From assembly GCA_964036275.1 (NCBI GenBank), contig OZ038436.1, positions 14,783,904-14,847,903 of the forward strand: 64,000 nt of DNA. The letters are read 5' to 3'. The notes below the pieces were generated by a model. That model made no database searches. It was given only the letters and a program-made list of their open reading frames with translations, and was not told the DNA's origin. Shown one piece after another: positions 1 through 10,882 of this stretch. The translations under genes and the position numbers were made by a program. This DNA comes from Litoditis marina (lineage: Eukaryota > Nematoda > Chromadorea > Rhabditida > Rhabditidae). Position 1 is the first letter of the stretch. Each line of letters begins with the position of its first letter.

Positions 1-57
1 GAGGGACAAAACTTTATAAATTTGGCACCTCCTATATACTATAGAAAATGACCAAAT

Positions 58-3000
58 CTAGCGTGTAGTTTGATCTGGACAAATGCTGTACTTTTTGAAC
101 CTTGACTGAAGAACAACGGGAAGCAGATATTATTTTACCAAAACAAGCCTAAACTGTGCAAATTGTCCCATCCCGCCGTGTCTGTAGTTCGATCTCGCTA
201 GTTCCCTACAGTCACAGTGAGAACCTCTTCTGGCGTTTCTTCTATTACAATCTACATTCAACCTGTGCTCTTCGATTGAATTAGTATGATACAGAAACGA
301 ATACATCGTTTCGATTACTTTCACGTTAAAACAATACCGAGATACTGTTAGTGTTTGCGGGTGCCTGAACAAGACTCATAAGTACCTCCCAGTCGAATGG
401 TTCCCCAATAGTGATATCCAATCTGTTCGCAGCTTCCTCCAACAAAGAATTGATCTCATCATAGTTCGGTCGCGTGTAGAATCTGAAGTAATTACCACTT
501 ATCTTTGCAATAAAATTATAATAACAATAAATTTATTGGAAATCGCACCGCAGAAAAACGAATACAGCATTTTTTGCGTAGAGTTTAACTCAACATCCTC
601 GAAAGAATTACCGGAAACCTAACTCACGTCATGTCATCGATCATTCTCAGGATGGTGTCTAGTTCGTGGGGAACTCCGTCGAAGAAAGTCTGCCTCTCCT
701 CCTCTCTCACCCTCTTCTTCCATTCCGCCATCAGGAGATGTTCTTTGTGACCGTTCAGACGACACCACGGTAGTGAACCTACAAAATACTGGCATTCGAT
801 CAGAGTACAAACTACATATATGACCTGGTCATTGAAACATTGTGAGAGTAGGAGTTTAGTTCTAGAACAAAGTGAAGAATTCAAAATATTATCGGTATTT
901 TGAATTGAGATAAACAAAGAAACGCACAATTTTCGAGTGATCCGATCTCATTAAATGGTTTTCTTTTTCCAAAGAAGCGGGTACGTTGCATGTCCCCCTA
1001 TCCCTTTTTATTTGTTTGATCTCGGTTATTTTCAGTCTGAATTCAGAAATTGTGGCGTATAGCACTACAAGGTAGATGTATTCACACCCTGCTTGTATGT
1101 TTGACTGTCACAACACGCTGATCACATAGTGTGCCTCTCACTGTGTGCACTGTTTTATTATAATAGGATTTCTGAACTTTGAAGTTCTTGTAGTTTCCAA
1201 AACGTTTCCCCGTCTTCAGACTGGCGAGTTCTTCCGAATTTTCAGACTTACTAGCAGGTCAGAACTCGCGTAACTCGGGTTGTACAGAACAATTTTGTTG
1301 CAAGACGGAAGTAATGCTATGAAGTTTGACATAATATGGTTCAGCGAGCAAGTAGCGAATCACTGCTTAGTTTGCTCTCTAAACCTTCAACCCACGGAAA
1401 GAGCATTACAATGAGTAATACTATTATTCACCTTTGATAATCTCAATCGCCATATACAGCCAGCTTTCTAGGTCATCTTTCCTCGACTGATCTCTGTGAT
1501 AATGGCTGGCAAGAGGGGCATATTGGAATGTTCCCAGCATGGCTGCCTTTTCACGCGGAGGAATCAGCTGACCGTCGGCTTCTCTGAAATAGATTAAAAA
1601 CGTGAAATGTGGGAAGAAACTTCATCGCAGAAACACGTACACCAATCTCACGCAAAAGAACTTGATCATCTCCGACCTGCGCACGCTCTCGTCGAGTTCG
1701 CTACAAAAGTGACTGGTCAATTGGTTGCGAATTGTATGAGTAAACTATAATCATTACATTATGCTTTTGCGTTACCATAAACAGTGTTCTCGAAACCGTT
1801 TCTTAGTAACTATAACTGTGTATCGAGACTACAAGTAAAATACAAGTTCTCTATTTCATAGAAATGGAGCTATAGAAATCGAAAACGTTCTATTGTTTGC
1901 GTTATCCGTTACCAACCTATATTTCCTGGCAAAACCAAAGTCGAGTATGTAGATGGTATTGCCCTCAGCACCGAGCCCAATGGCAAAGTTGGGAGCTTTC
2001 ACATCTCTGGAAGAGAACTGGTTATACAAAGTGGCAAACTTACATCGATACAAGCCACAATCTACGTATTTTGACCGAATAATAACTGGATCGAACTACA
2101 AACGCAACTGAAGCAACATACACCAACCATATACGCCTGCTTTGGAAAGAGCGATATTCGATATGTGTTTCTGGCACCGTAGCAAAGTCGTGAAAGTGAT
2201 GAGCTCACCCTGATTGAGGAACTGTTCACCTTGTGGCCACATAGCTGCCAACTTCTCTTGTTTAAGCATAGTGTGGGTGACCCAAACCTGGGTCAGGTAG
2301 TGTCCAGATAGTACAGCTCGGAGCTGACCTTTTTAGCAGACTTTGCTACGGTGCCTGGTGTTTTGCGCGTGGTTTTATTTTAAGTAAGCAGGTATTGTTT
2401 GATGGTTTGAAAGGTTTCAAACTTGTCTGAGCTGATGACAAGGGGCGGTAATGCCGAATGTGACCAAATCCTAGTGGTAGTTAGATCTACGCTGCACACC
2501 ATTGTTTACGAGTTTTAAACAAAAAGCACTGGAATCAAACTACAAACAAAGTGGTATATGACAACAAACAACATAGACCTCATTAGGCTTGCTTTGAAGT
2601 GTACCTGCTCAACCATCCGGCGTTGTGAAGGGCCTCTAGCCGCTGCAAAGTCTGCTGTAGCACACGGAACGCGGTGGGCAAGGAGAATCTGGAAGTATTT
2701 TCGAATGAAAACGAAGAATTAAACAAGTTCAAACTACAAAATAAACTCTTGATCTTACCGTTTTTCCGGTAGACTTCTTCGCAACTTTCCCAGATCTGGA
2801 CCGACTAGCTGCATGACACAATACCTGTAACAAAACGAAATGTCTATGACAGAAAACTGAATCAAAGTAAAAGTGAAAATTCAAGTTTTCACGAATTGGT
2901 TAAACTAACCGATAGAAACTGGTTCTTCCTGCCGCGAAGAACATTGGAAATCCGACGGTTCCTTTCAATGCCATCAGAACCAGAACGTCTAACTTCAGAA

Positions 3001-3679
3001 CTGGTCTGAAAATTTGAATGGTTATCTGAATAGAAGAAAATAAGATCACAGAACAGAGCAAATCGGAGGAGCTCTCAGAAGAAATATATGTCTGCAACTT
3101 TCACACAGCAAGACTTTCAGCCCTGCTTAATGCCCTAATTATACGAGGTCTACTGTATACTGTATCATTTGACATTGGTAAGAGCAACGAATGTGTGGAG
3201 AAGTAATAGGCAATGTTGAGCATTGAAACTCACCGAGAATTTCCTTCCTGTCGTTCACATTTCATGGCGTATTTGCTCTTTCTTTTCTCGGGATTTGATA
3301 CAATATAAACATCGGAGAATGGTCCCGTAGCGATGTTTCGAAGCACTTTCCATCTACCATGGGTAGCGTGTTCTATTGTCATTCCCACCTGAGAATTGAG
3401 TAAAATTAACACAAAAGTTCAATCAGTCTGAATGTTTCACAAATGAAAGTGAGCACAGTGGGTGGCAGAAATGGAAAGTTGTACAAAATACAGTGTGATA
3501 GTGCAGTTGAAATCGAACTTGTTTTGAGAACAATCAAGCGGTTTTCCGAACGACCCAAACCAAACAACAGCTGGATCAAACTACAAACACAGCGGCAAGT
3601 TGCACCAATAGGCTATAGCTTTGGGAGTAGCGAACCATACCTGTGGCATCTGGGGATCGTCTTTGCAGACCGAACCCAT
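58..3679 (-). CDS. Tau-tubulin-kinase-like (CK1/TTBK family) protein kinase, 10-exon model
   Basis: Exons on the minus strand, in order: 3641-3679, 3234-3388, 2910-3005, 2759-2824, 2605-2688, 1917-2006, 1432-1583, 628-778, 386-482, and tentatively 58-105. Phases agree throughout and the model gives about 325 aa. Visible kinase parts are the ATP-site lysine in YAMKCE (K56), SRDVKAPNF (D148), DFG (169-171), then [19 protein letters not shown] and a terminal PFDWE, all in TTBK order. The glycine loop is weak (ATGPFSDV) and the HRD histidine is replaced by serine (S146), yet K56, D148 and the DFG Asp remain. TTBK/CK1-like kinases phosphorylate Ser/Thr and form a large family in nematodes, many of them germline-expressed; that is family knowledge. 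The start [13 protein letters not shown] joins in phase 0. The 16-codon last exon ends inside a dispersed repeat and is uncertain. Confidence 0.9.
2088..2152 (+). repeat. Dispersed GATC-ACTACAAAC repeat, copy in kinase intron 5
   Basis: This copy has the module GATCgAACTACAAAC followed by AACATACACC and GCTTTGgAAAGAGC. The same ordered blocks recur at many places in the window (for example 25680-25745 and 38707-38777). It lies between kinase exons 2605-2688 and 1917-2006. No coding capacity is visible. Confidence 0.75.
2531..2599 (+). repeat. Dispersed GATC-ACTACAAAC repeat, copy abutting the exon 5 donor
   Basis: The copy reads AATCAAACTACAAAC, then ACAACAAACAACATAGACC and GGCTTGCTTTGAA. 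It ends about five bases from the splice donor of the kinase exon at 2605-2688. An opposed copy of the module (TAGTTAGATCTACG) lies upstream near 2478, so the unit may be palindromic. Confidence 0.7.
3572..3636 (+). repeat. Dispersed GATC-ACTACAAAC repeat, copy in kinase intron 1
   Basis: The copy starts GGATCAAACTACAAACACAG and runs through a diverged ACC-ATA-GCTTTGGGAG tail almost to the donor of the first kinase exon at 3640. Further copies or fragments lie at about 62-78, 170-187 and 4268-4318. Confidence 0.7.
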
Positions 3680-4828
3680 CCTTCTCGGAAGATTCTTCGA
3701 TTCTGTAAACATTTTTGTATTTTTTTCGACGAAATTATCTAAAACAAACCAAAACTCTGTTCATCATCATTTTTCTACTCTAGTGAGGGTCTTGCTTAAT
3801 TTTCGTTGATTTTCATTCAGTTTCCATTATGTTATTCACATGGTTGCATGTAGATCAATCAGTCAAAAACTATTTGCTGCTGCGCAATTGTTGTTCTGTA
3901 TAAAATTGGTCAAACCGCAATTAAAACACCTCAGTTAATGCCCGAGTGTTATAATATCGCACCGGTTTACTGAACACGCAACGGAAACTTGGTGAAAAAC
4001 AGCGACAGTCAGTAGTAGAAAGGGAAAAAGAAGAAGCAACCCACCTTGATTGAAACAGTTATAGAAATGACTGATCGCGTACAAATGAGAGGACTTTCGA
4101 TCGAAACACGTTACACGTACCTTATAGAAGAAAAATGCAAATGAAGACTGTTTTCAATGCGATCGGTTTTTCGGATTTATCGTTTTCTGGAGAACTACTG
4201 CAAGGTTTGAATAGTCTTTGAAGTGAATGAATTTCTGTTACGAATTTTTCTTACGAATTTTTACCGAAAATTAGGGATAAAACTACAAATACAGCGGGAC
4301 ATGGGGCAACATACCGGAGAACCTCTCTCTTACATGCTCCTCGATTAACTTTACTGAAAATAGGTACCGGAAAGGTTATGAGATCGGGTGATTCATCTAA
4401 ACATCGATGGTCGTTTTATATACCCTAATTTCTGTCTTTCCTCAGTATTTCTCGATAGGGCAAACTGCTCTAATACTCTGAAGTTAATAAGTGAAATCGA
4501 TGGTTTTCTGATTCGAGATATTGTTTACATACTGTAAAAATGCGATACAATTTGTTCCAACGAGTTTCCGAAACCACGCATGTCCAGCCCTAAACTTACT
4601 CACCTTGATTGCAAATATCGATGATGTTGGAGTTAATTTTTTTCGATCTTTTTAATTTTTCATTTGAATGTAATGTTTTAATAATCAATTCTTGTGCGAT
4701 TTTTACTATTAAAGTTTACTGGCTGTAACGATAATTATTCATTTGCAGTTGGCCTCGTTTTTTACCGCTTGTTGGCGCACGATTGGTACATGCTGTAACT
4801 GGTAGGTGGTATATTTTTGAAGATATTC
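3680..4828. other. Intergenic, upstream of the kinase gene
   Basis: No exon with conserved protein similarity is visible on either strand. A repeat fragment (AAAACTACAAATACAGCGGG) lies at 4268-4318. The kinase promoter should lie just to the right of 3679, but no clear TATA-like or other core element could be assigned. Confidence 0.4.
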
Positions 4829-4837
4829 CAATAAATC

Positions 4838-6092
4838 GGGACCTACTAATTACCGCACCACCGCACCGGCGAAAATACCGCACCGCGATTTGAAAATACC
4901 GCACCGTACCGCACCACCGCAAATTTGCGTATTTTTTTCAAAAAAATTCAAAACTCCAATTTTACAACCAAAATAGTTTCAAAAGCAGAAATCCTATCCT
5001 TTTTACTTAAAACAAAAACAGTGACCTCGAAAAAACTTTCTGTGAAACTTTCTCACCAGAAGAACATATGTATGCGCTTTCAGTATTGCATTTTCGTTTT
5101 CTGTTGAGTAGCTTCAAATTTCATGCCTTCATGTCACTTTCTTGAGTTATCGAATGTATAGAAAAAGCTGCTCATCAGGAGAGAAGCACTGAGTACCCAA
5201 GTACCCATGATGCTAGCGTTTGCTCCACTAGACACTTTTAAAAAAACAATGTCAAGAATTAAGATAAACAGTGAAACTATTCATCGCCGGCTTCACCTGT
5301 CTCAATAGTGTGATTTTTTTATTTCTAAAACCGTTTTTGAATAGCCGTTGTCCATCCAGTACAAATAAATGTGAATAATACGAGACAGGATGGAACGTAT
5401 ACGTGACCTCGCGTTCAATAACTGAACGGTGATTCTAAACGTGTAAATATGTTTTCTTTTATCTGTGTTCGTGAGAGCTGGATCTCTACTGCATTCGACA
5501 TATAGTTTGCTCCTAACAAAGTCCTAGCTGCTATGACAACAGTTTTGAGAAACCTTTCTGGAAACAGTCGGAAATCATAGGTGCAGGGTTCGATGAATAT
5601 AGTGACCAATTTTCAGTTAGGTACAGAAACATGAAGCTCAACTTATTATTACCAGGGTAAAGGGTATGTTATTTTTATCCCTGGGAGGATTACCATAATA
5701 TAGTTACAGATTTGTGCTTGTTTGTTCATTGACAATTATTCTCAATTTTGAGCGGAAAACGAAATCCACCAAATATTTCAGGTTTGAATAGATCATACTT
5801 ACAGAATGAACTGAAAGCATCTCTAAACAAATACACTGACCGAATTTTGCAGCTAAGGGGAATAAACTCATTGTGATCGGTCATTAGACATCATTTCCAG
5901 ACTTGCTGTATCTAATGTGATGAAAAGGATAGGATTTATGCTTTAGAAACTATTTTGTTTGCACAATTGAAGATTTTGGATTTTTTGAAAAAAAAAATAC
6001 GCAAGTTTGCGCTGGTGCGGTACGGTGCGGTATTTTCAAATCGCGGTGCGGTATTTCCCCCGGTGCGGTAGGTGCGGTAATTAGTAGGTCCC
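4838..6092. mobile_element. Long-TIR DNA transposon (MULE-like, non-autonomous), 1,255 bp
   Basis: The ends are inverted repeats of about 150 bp. The left end begins GGGACCTACTAATTACCGC and the right end is its reverse complement. Both arms are rich in a GGTGCGGTA/TACCGCACC motif and continue into matching inner sequence. The element is flanked by an exact 9-bp direct repeat CAATAAATC at 4829-4837 and 6093-6101, a convincing target-site duplication. Nine-base duplications with long TIRs are typical of Mutator-like elements; the class assignment is inference. No transposase is seen in the interior, so it is probably mobilised in trans. Confidence 0.85.
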
Positions 6093-6101
6093 CAATAAAT
6101 C

Positions 6102-7956
6102 TCGTATCAGCATTAGATAAAACCACATTCCCTATAGGTAACATAGCATTTTTTCAGGCCGTAGATAACGAACGGAAAAGGCGGTGGTGGGTCAAACTTG
6201 CCTCTCACAAATTATTGAATAGCATGATTCCCTGGGTAGCATCTCTAAGCTGCTAGTTTTGATAACTTTCTTTAATTACCGGGGGGGGGGAAGGTTAATT
6301 GTGTTTGTCGGTTAATATTAAAACCACTAAATAAGGAAACTTTTCAGCAAATAACAAGATTGTGTATTTTTTTAGTCACATATGTAGCAAACCTCTATTC
6401 GTACTCATGTTCAAAAAATAATCAAGTCAGGTTCAGGGAAGAAGGCGGGTATTTTCAGGTCCAGGTCTCGGCAGCTAGTCATCTTCTAGTCGGACCTTGC
6501 CGTCTTCTCTGTGGTACCCAACTGAGTTCGCTCGCGTTCCTCTTTCTGAAGATCTTCGAGGAGCAGGCAGCAAGTATGCTTTTTACTTTTAATACTTCGT
6601 TGTAAAGATGTGTTAGTTTTTTTTTCGAGCAGCGAATCGATAATCGTCAATCCAGTAACCTGATCATTGGTTAATGCATTTTGAGTTCAACTAGCTGTGA
6701 ATAAGTTCAACTAAGATCAGCTGGAAACTGGAAACCTTGATACACGTTCCGATCCGCCGGGTTGAAACCGATCTGTTTTCTGTTCTAAGATGTTTAGCTT
6801 CCAGCAGTACCTTGTACTTGAAATGCATTATTCGTGTGGCGTGGTTTATGCGTTAGTCGTTAACAAATGTGTTGTGAACTTCTGAACACCTACTTAATCT
6901 TAGGACTGGTTTTCTAAGTTAGGTATCCGCTCGCAGACTCAGAATTTTGAGTCGACCCTTCTTCACATTAAATACATAGATTTTCTCATTAGCGTTCTCA
7001 GTTTTCTACCCCTACTTTTTCCACTTAATCACACTTCTGCCTGCGAACTGGTTGTAATCCTCTAATTAATATAATGAACACGAAAAGTTCAAACAGCTGC
7101 CTCTATTTTGGCCAAATTTTCACTTTAACCTAACTGTTGTATCTGTTAAAACATTCAGACAGTTCCTGCTTTACTATCAACCAAAAACGGGTTACTGTAT
7201 ACACGTCTTGAAGATTATCTCTTTCTAGTGGTGCACTGCCTAAATTGGTAGTATGTTACGCTGTTTAATTCAGATAGGTGAGCCCATTGGCCGAAGTTGA
7301 TTGTAGAAGCACGACCCTTGTAAGAGAAGCACGACAACTAACTGTTATAGAGGATACGAATCACGTCGAAGCGGAATCAGGTTAGATATGTTATTGATTT
7401 ATTTATCTACATTTAAAGAATGTGGAACTCGCTCATTAGAGAATGAGAAGAAAATTAGATAGAAATAATTGAAGCCATAAGATTTTGAATGGTTTACAGT
7501 TCACTATTTGTACGATGTTGTATCGGATAGGGTTGAAACATTGGTTTTACATATATATTATTCTCGCTAACGCAAGCAATAATATACAGGCCTAATGCAA
7601 ATTCGTTATACTCCCCTGCCGTCATCGCCAACGCAACAGTGACGAATAGTTGTTGAAAATGCTCGACTATAGCCAGTTTATTATTCGTGTGTACCTGCAA
7701 TTGAGTATGTCATGGTTATGTGTGTGTATGCAGGTGCAGCACTACCAGCTCCTGCTTGATCATTTCTCATATGCTCGTTCCTTATTTTGTCGATTGGTGG
7801 TGTATTCTAAATAGAACGCGTTTCTCCAACAGCCTACTGTTTTTAACGCCAAGCCTCCGAAAAGTGGGCTGTTGTCGAATGTCGACGCAAAATATAGAAA
7901 TTGCTCACTTTGAAGTTTCCGTGTCACATACACGGTACACGCCATTAAGTGATGTG
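6102..7956. other. Intergenic, with two weak exon-like stretches
   Basis: A G-run lies near 6282-6292. At about 6457-6573 an open stretch sits between TTTTCAG and a GTATGC donor, and at about 7275-7381 another is bounded by a GATAG acceptor and a GTTAGA donor. Their phases do not join to each other or to the gene at 7976, and the first is open on both strands. I do not assign them to a gene. Near 7396-7450 lies a reversed copy of a short repeat also seen at 10600-10655. Confidence 0.3.
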
Positions 7957-7963
7957 TTTCCAG
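7957..7963 (+). promoter_or_regulatory. Probable spliced-leader trans-splice acceptor
   Basis: TTTCCAG ends 12 bases before the ATG at 7976. In nematodes such an acceptor close to a start codon usually marks SL trans-splicing. It favours the start at 7976 over the in-frame ATG at 7952, which would then lie in the removed outron. The nearest cis donor candidate upstream gives a stop codon when joined. Confidence 0.5.
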
Positions 7964-7975
7964 TGCGATCTTGAA

Positions 7976-8635
7976 ATGGGGGGACGCCAGAAACCTACGG
8001 TGAAGAAGGAGCAGAAACCTAGGGCGATGAATGAACAAAAGCCGTTCATCTCACGCACGGCCAATCATCGTTCCGACAGTCCTGCTCAACGTTCTCAGGC
8101 TCGTAGGGTACTCACGAGTGGGCATAATTATCCCCGCTACCCTAACTATCAACATGGACCGTATGTACCTAGAACTTCACGTGTAGCGCCACCTTCTCCT
8201 ATGTTCCTGCCAACCTCACCCAAGTATAGTGTGACCTCTCCGATTTATCTTCCAACCTCTCCCAAGTATAATTCAGTTTCTCCAATGTACATTCCTACTT
8301 CACCCGATTTCGCTCCACACTCTCCTATTTACATTCCGCATTCACCTGATTATTCTCCGTCATCTCCTCCTGTATATACTCCAACTTCCCCTGAGTATAC
8401 TTTGACCTCGCCTACATATAGCCCAATGTCACCCCCATATACCACTGTCTCTCCTGTTCATGGTAGAGACTTTCCGTATTCTCCACTCTCACCTCCTGCC
8501 TCATTTGAGATTCGCCATCGCCCTGTTCTTATTCCCACCTCGCCTGCATATCCATATGTCCCATCTTCTCCTAGGTACGGTGAGGAATCACCGGGTTACA
8601 TTCCAACTTCTCCTGCTTACAGTGCTTCGCCGTAG
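7976..8635 (+). CDS. Stand-alone RNA polymerase II CTD-like heptad-repeat protein
   Basis: A continuous single-exon frame of 219 aa starts MGGRQKPTVKK and ends with TAG; an ATG at 7952 would add eight residues. The first ~70 residues are basic and carry three spaced QKP motifs. From about residue 77 to the end the protein is roughly sixteen units built like the Pol II CTD heptad Y-S-P-T-S-P-S, for example YLPTSPK, YIPTSPD, YTPTSPE, YSPMSPP and YIPTSPA. Tyr1 and Ser5-Pro6 are strongly kept; position 2 is usually not serine (I, L, N, T). No polymerase catalytic sequence is present nearby, so this is not the end of an intact rpb1/ama-1 gene. The function is unknown: a CTD mimic that binds or decoys CTD kinases or readers, or a decayed CTD copy. 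The clean frame and nearby poly(A) signal favour a gene. Confidence 0.7.
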   Translation: MGGRQKPTVKKEQKPRAMNEQKPFISRTANHRSDSPAQRSQARRVLTSGHNYPRYPNYQHGPYVPRTSRVAPPSPMFLPTSPKYSVTSPIYLPTSPKYNSVSPMYIPTSPDFAPHSPIYIPHSPDYSPSSPPVYTPTSPEYTLTSPTYSPMSPPYTTVSPVHGRDFPYSPLSPPASFEIRHRPVLIPTSPAYPYVPSSPRYGEESPGYIPTSPAYSASP

Positions 8636-8888
8636 TATTGTTATGTTACTGACGTTACGTTGTCTAGTTTTACGTTAGATTTCATGTTGATTTCACCTGG
8701 TTCAAGCTTTTCATTTCCCCTATTCATTCAGTGTACATTTGCCGTTGCTCAAGTTATATGTATTGATGTGTGCTCGTGCCTTTCACTTTCAATAGGTTAC
8801 AATTTTAGTTCTGGTTTATTGGCACTGTTGTCTATTTTTTTCAATTTAGCTACATATTGGAATGATATTTTTGATTTCTTCTTCTTTC

Positions 8889-8894
8889 AATAAA
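8889..8894 (+). terminator. Poly(A) signal AATAAA for the CTD-like gene
   Basis: The canonical hexamer lies about 254 bases after the stop codon at 8635. It is followed by T- and GT-rich sequence (TTGTTGTG), as expected of a nematode 3' end. Confidence 0.55.
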
Positions 8895-10882
8895 TTGTTG
8901 TGAAAACTTGTGGAACGTCTATGCCAATTCTGTTACTTGCAGTTTATAGTCTATCTATATGTTCATGAACTCGTGCAGTATCTGATTATCCGCGAAATTG
9001 CACGCAACGCTTTGCAACCAACTCTTTATGGCATCGTCGTGTGATGCTTCAGAAAACGTTGGCTTTCTTATTTTTTGGGAGTGATTTTTCATTCACGTGA
9101 AATCGTGTATGACCGTGTAAAGTATTCGTGGGTATAAGCATAATGCTGCGTGTAAATTTGTGAGAACGGTTACTGTCGATGGCTAGTCATTCTATCTAGC
9201 TAGGGCATTAAATACTAGTATTGATAGGTGACAAATCTAGCGAAGTACGGTGTTTGTGGGTAGACTTCGCGACGTGGGGGTGGCAGCACTTTGCCGAATA
9301 CCGGGAAATTTCCGTGAAACGGACTCTCTTTTGGACGATCCGGGGAGCTTTGGATATTCTAGATGGAAAGTAAGGTTTTCACGTGATTACTGGGAAACAG
9401 GCTCCTTTTCGAAAAATAATAGAAACTTGTTTGTACGCGGTTCACGTCCAGCCGCCGCCGTCCAATCCATCTTTTCTGAATTCGAATCAAAGCGATAATA
9501 TATATTGTAAGAAAAAGCGACGCATCCACGTGAACTCTTCAATTGAATAGTTTTTTTGTGTAATTTACATCATAAGTCATGTTTATTATATTATTTAGCA
9601 TAACTATCCTCTAGTAAAACTGCAATACGTGCAAGCATCTGTGTTGTATTATCGTCTTTTTCCTGGCCAACTTGAATCTTTCAAAAACGTGCTATTTCAG
9701 CTATTGTCCATCAATGACTCAGTGACCTTGCTAGATGCGCGGTAAGCACACTATTCACTTTCGTAATGAGCGAGATTGGTGTTCCTTTCTTTTACCTACA
9801 GTTTATTATTAATAAGGACCGTTACTTCGCATTTACTTCACACTATACACTAAACTAGCTACTTTATTAGATGTCTGAAAAAGTTTCTCGCAATAAAGTT
9901 TATGGAGTAATTTTCACTGTTCCGAAATGTTTTATCTCCAAAGGCTGTCTAATACGCCCTCTCTAGATGTGAGCATGTAAGTCCTTCAAAAGTGCGTCCC
10001 CTAGGATATATTGCGGCATTTACAGTTTGTTAGATTTTCTCTTGTTTATTGCATTGCTAAAATATCTACAATTTGGATATACTCTCTCTCACGTGAGCCT
10101 TTCTCGCGACCGTTTACATGCAAATGGCGGGCTTTCAACCATATACATATCTCTTTGTCTTGCCTCTGACCAGCCCTCAATCGTACTATAATTGGGCGTT
10201 CATTCGCGGGTCAAACAAAGCCACTCTGATTCCTCGCGCGTTGTTGTTCTGTAATTGTGTTGTTCGATCTACTTTTGTTGTTGATTAGCACCTCAATGAC
10301 ACCTACACCTGCCCTCTTTTGTGTTTTCGTATGGTCCTTGAGCAGGATAAGTCGAGTAATGTCTGAAGTCTGACTAACTTCGACATGTTCAAAGTTCCAA
10401 ACCTATAAGGTAGAGCAATGATTGATGATTTGCTAGCTTCTGACTATCTCCTTGGTGTCAAGTTGGAGGGGGGAGAAAAGTACATTCTCCGAGAACCTAG
10501 TTTTACAAAACATTACTTCATATGTTCAAAATAAAACAAAAAAAAGTGAACTGTGAACAATTTAAATTTCATGGCAATTTTTTCTCTATTCTTCTTCTCT
10601 TTCTCTGATGAGCGAGTGCCACACTCTTTGAATGTAGATAAATAAATAAATAAATGTTTCCGAATTTTCATAATTTGAGTTTCAAGACCCGGTCTTTTGG
10701 CTTACCAAAGATGGGGATACGAAGTGTGAGTGTATTTCTCTCTTTGTCAACTTGTGATTGGTGTGTTCTTTGTGGTATATTCTTGTAAGTGTCCGGCGTC
10801 CTTGCAGGTTGGCCAATTGGATAAGCGTGTATCTTGGCTGGCAGAGCTGGATCGATCGATATCCTTCCTTATTTGACTCGGG
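8895..10882. other. Intergenic and 5' flank of the caspase gene
   Basis: An open stretch at 9250-9498 has an exon-like body with a possible donor near 9369, but no partner was found. At 10600-10655 lies a short repeat, TCTGATGAGCGAGTGCCAC followed by an (AAAT)n-type tail, which looks like a retroposon 3' end; related pieces occur at 7396-7450 (reversed) and 22187-22225. CCTTGCAG ending at 10807 could be a trans-splice acceptor for the caspase mRNA. Confidence 0.4.

Noticed and set aside
1677..1700. A possible 24-base in-phase microexon between kinase exons 1917-2006 and 1432-1583
   Set aside because: It has splice-like edges and correct phase, but the direct join of the flanking exons aligns without a gap to the usual TTBK activation segment, so the microexon is not needed.
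6457..6573. Exon-like stretch with acceptor and donor
   Set aside because: Open on both strands with no partner exon in phase and no recognised similarity.
9250..9498. Open frame with coding-like composition upstream of ced-3
   Set aside because: No ATG, no partner exon, no known motif; left as unexplained.
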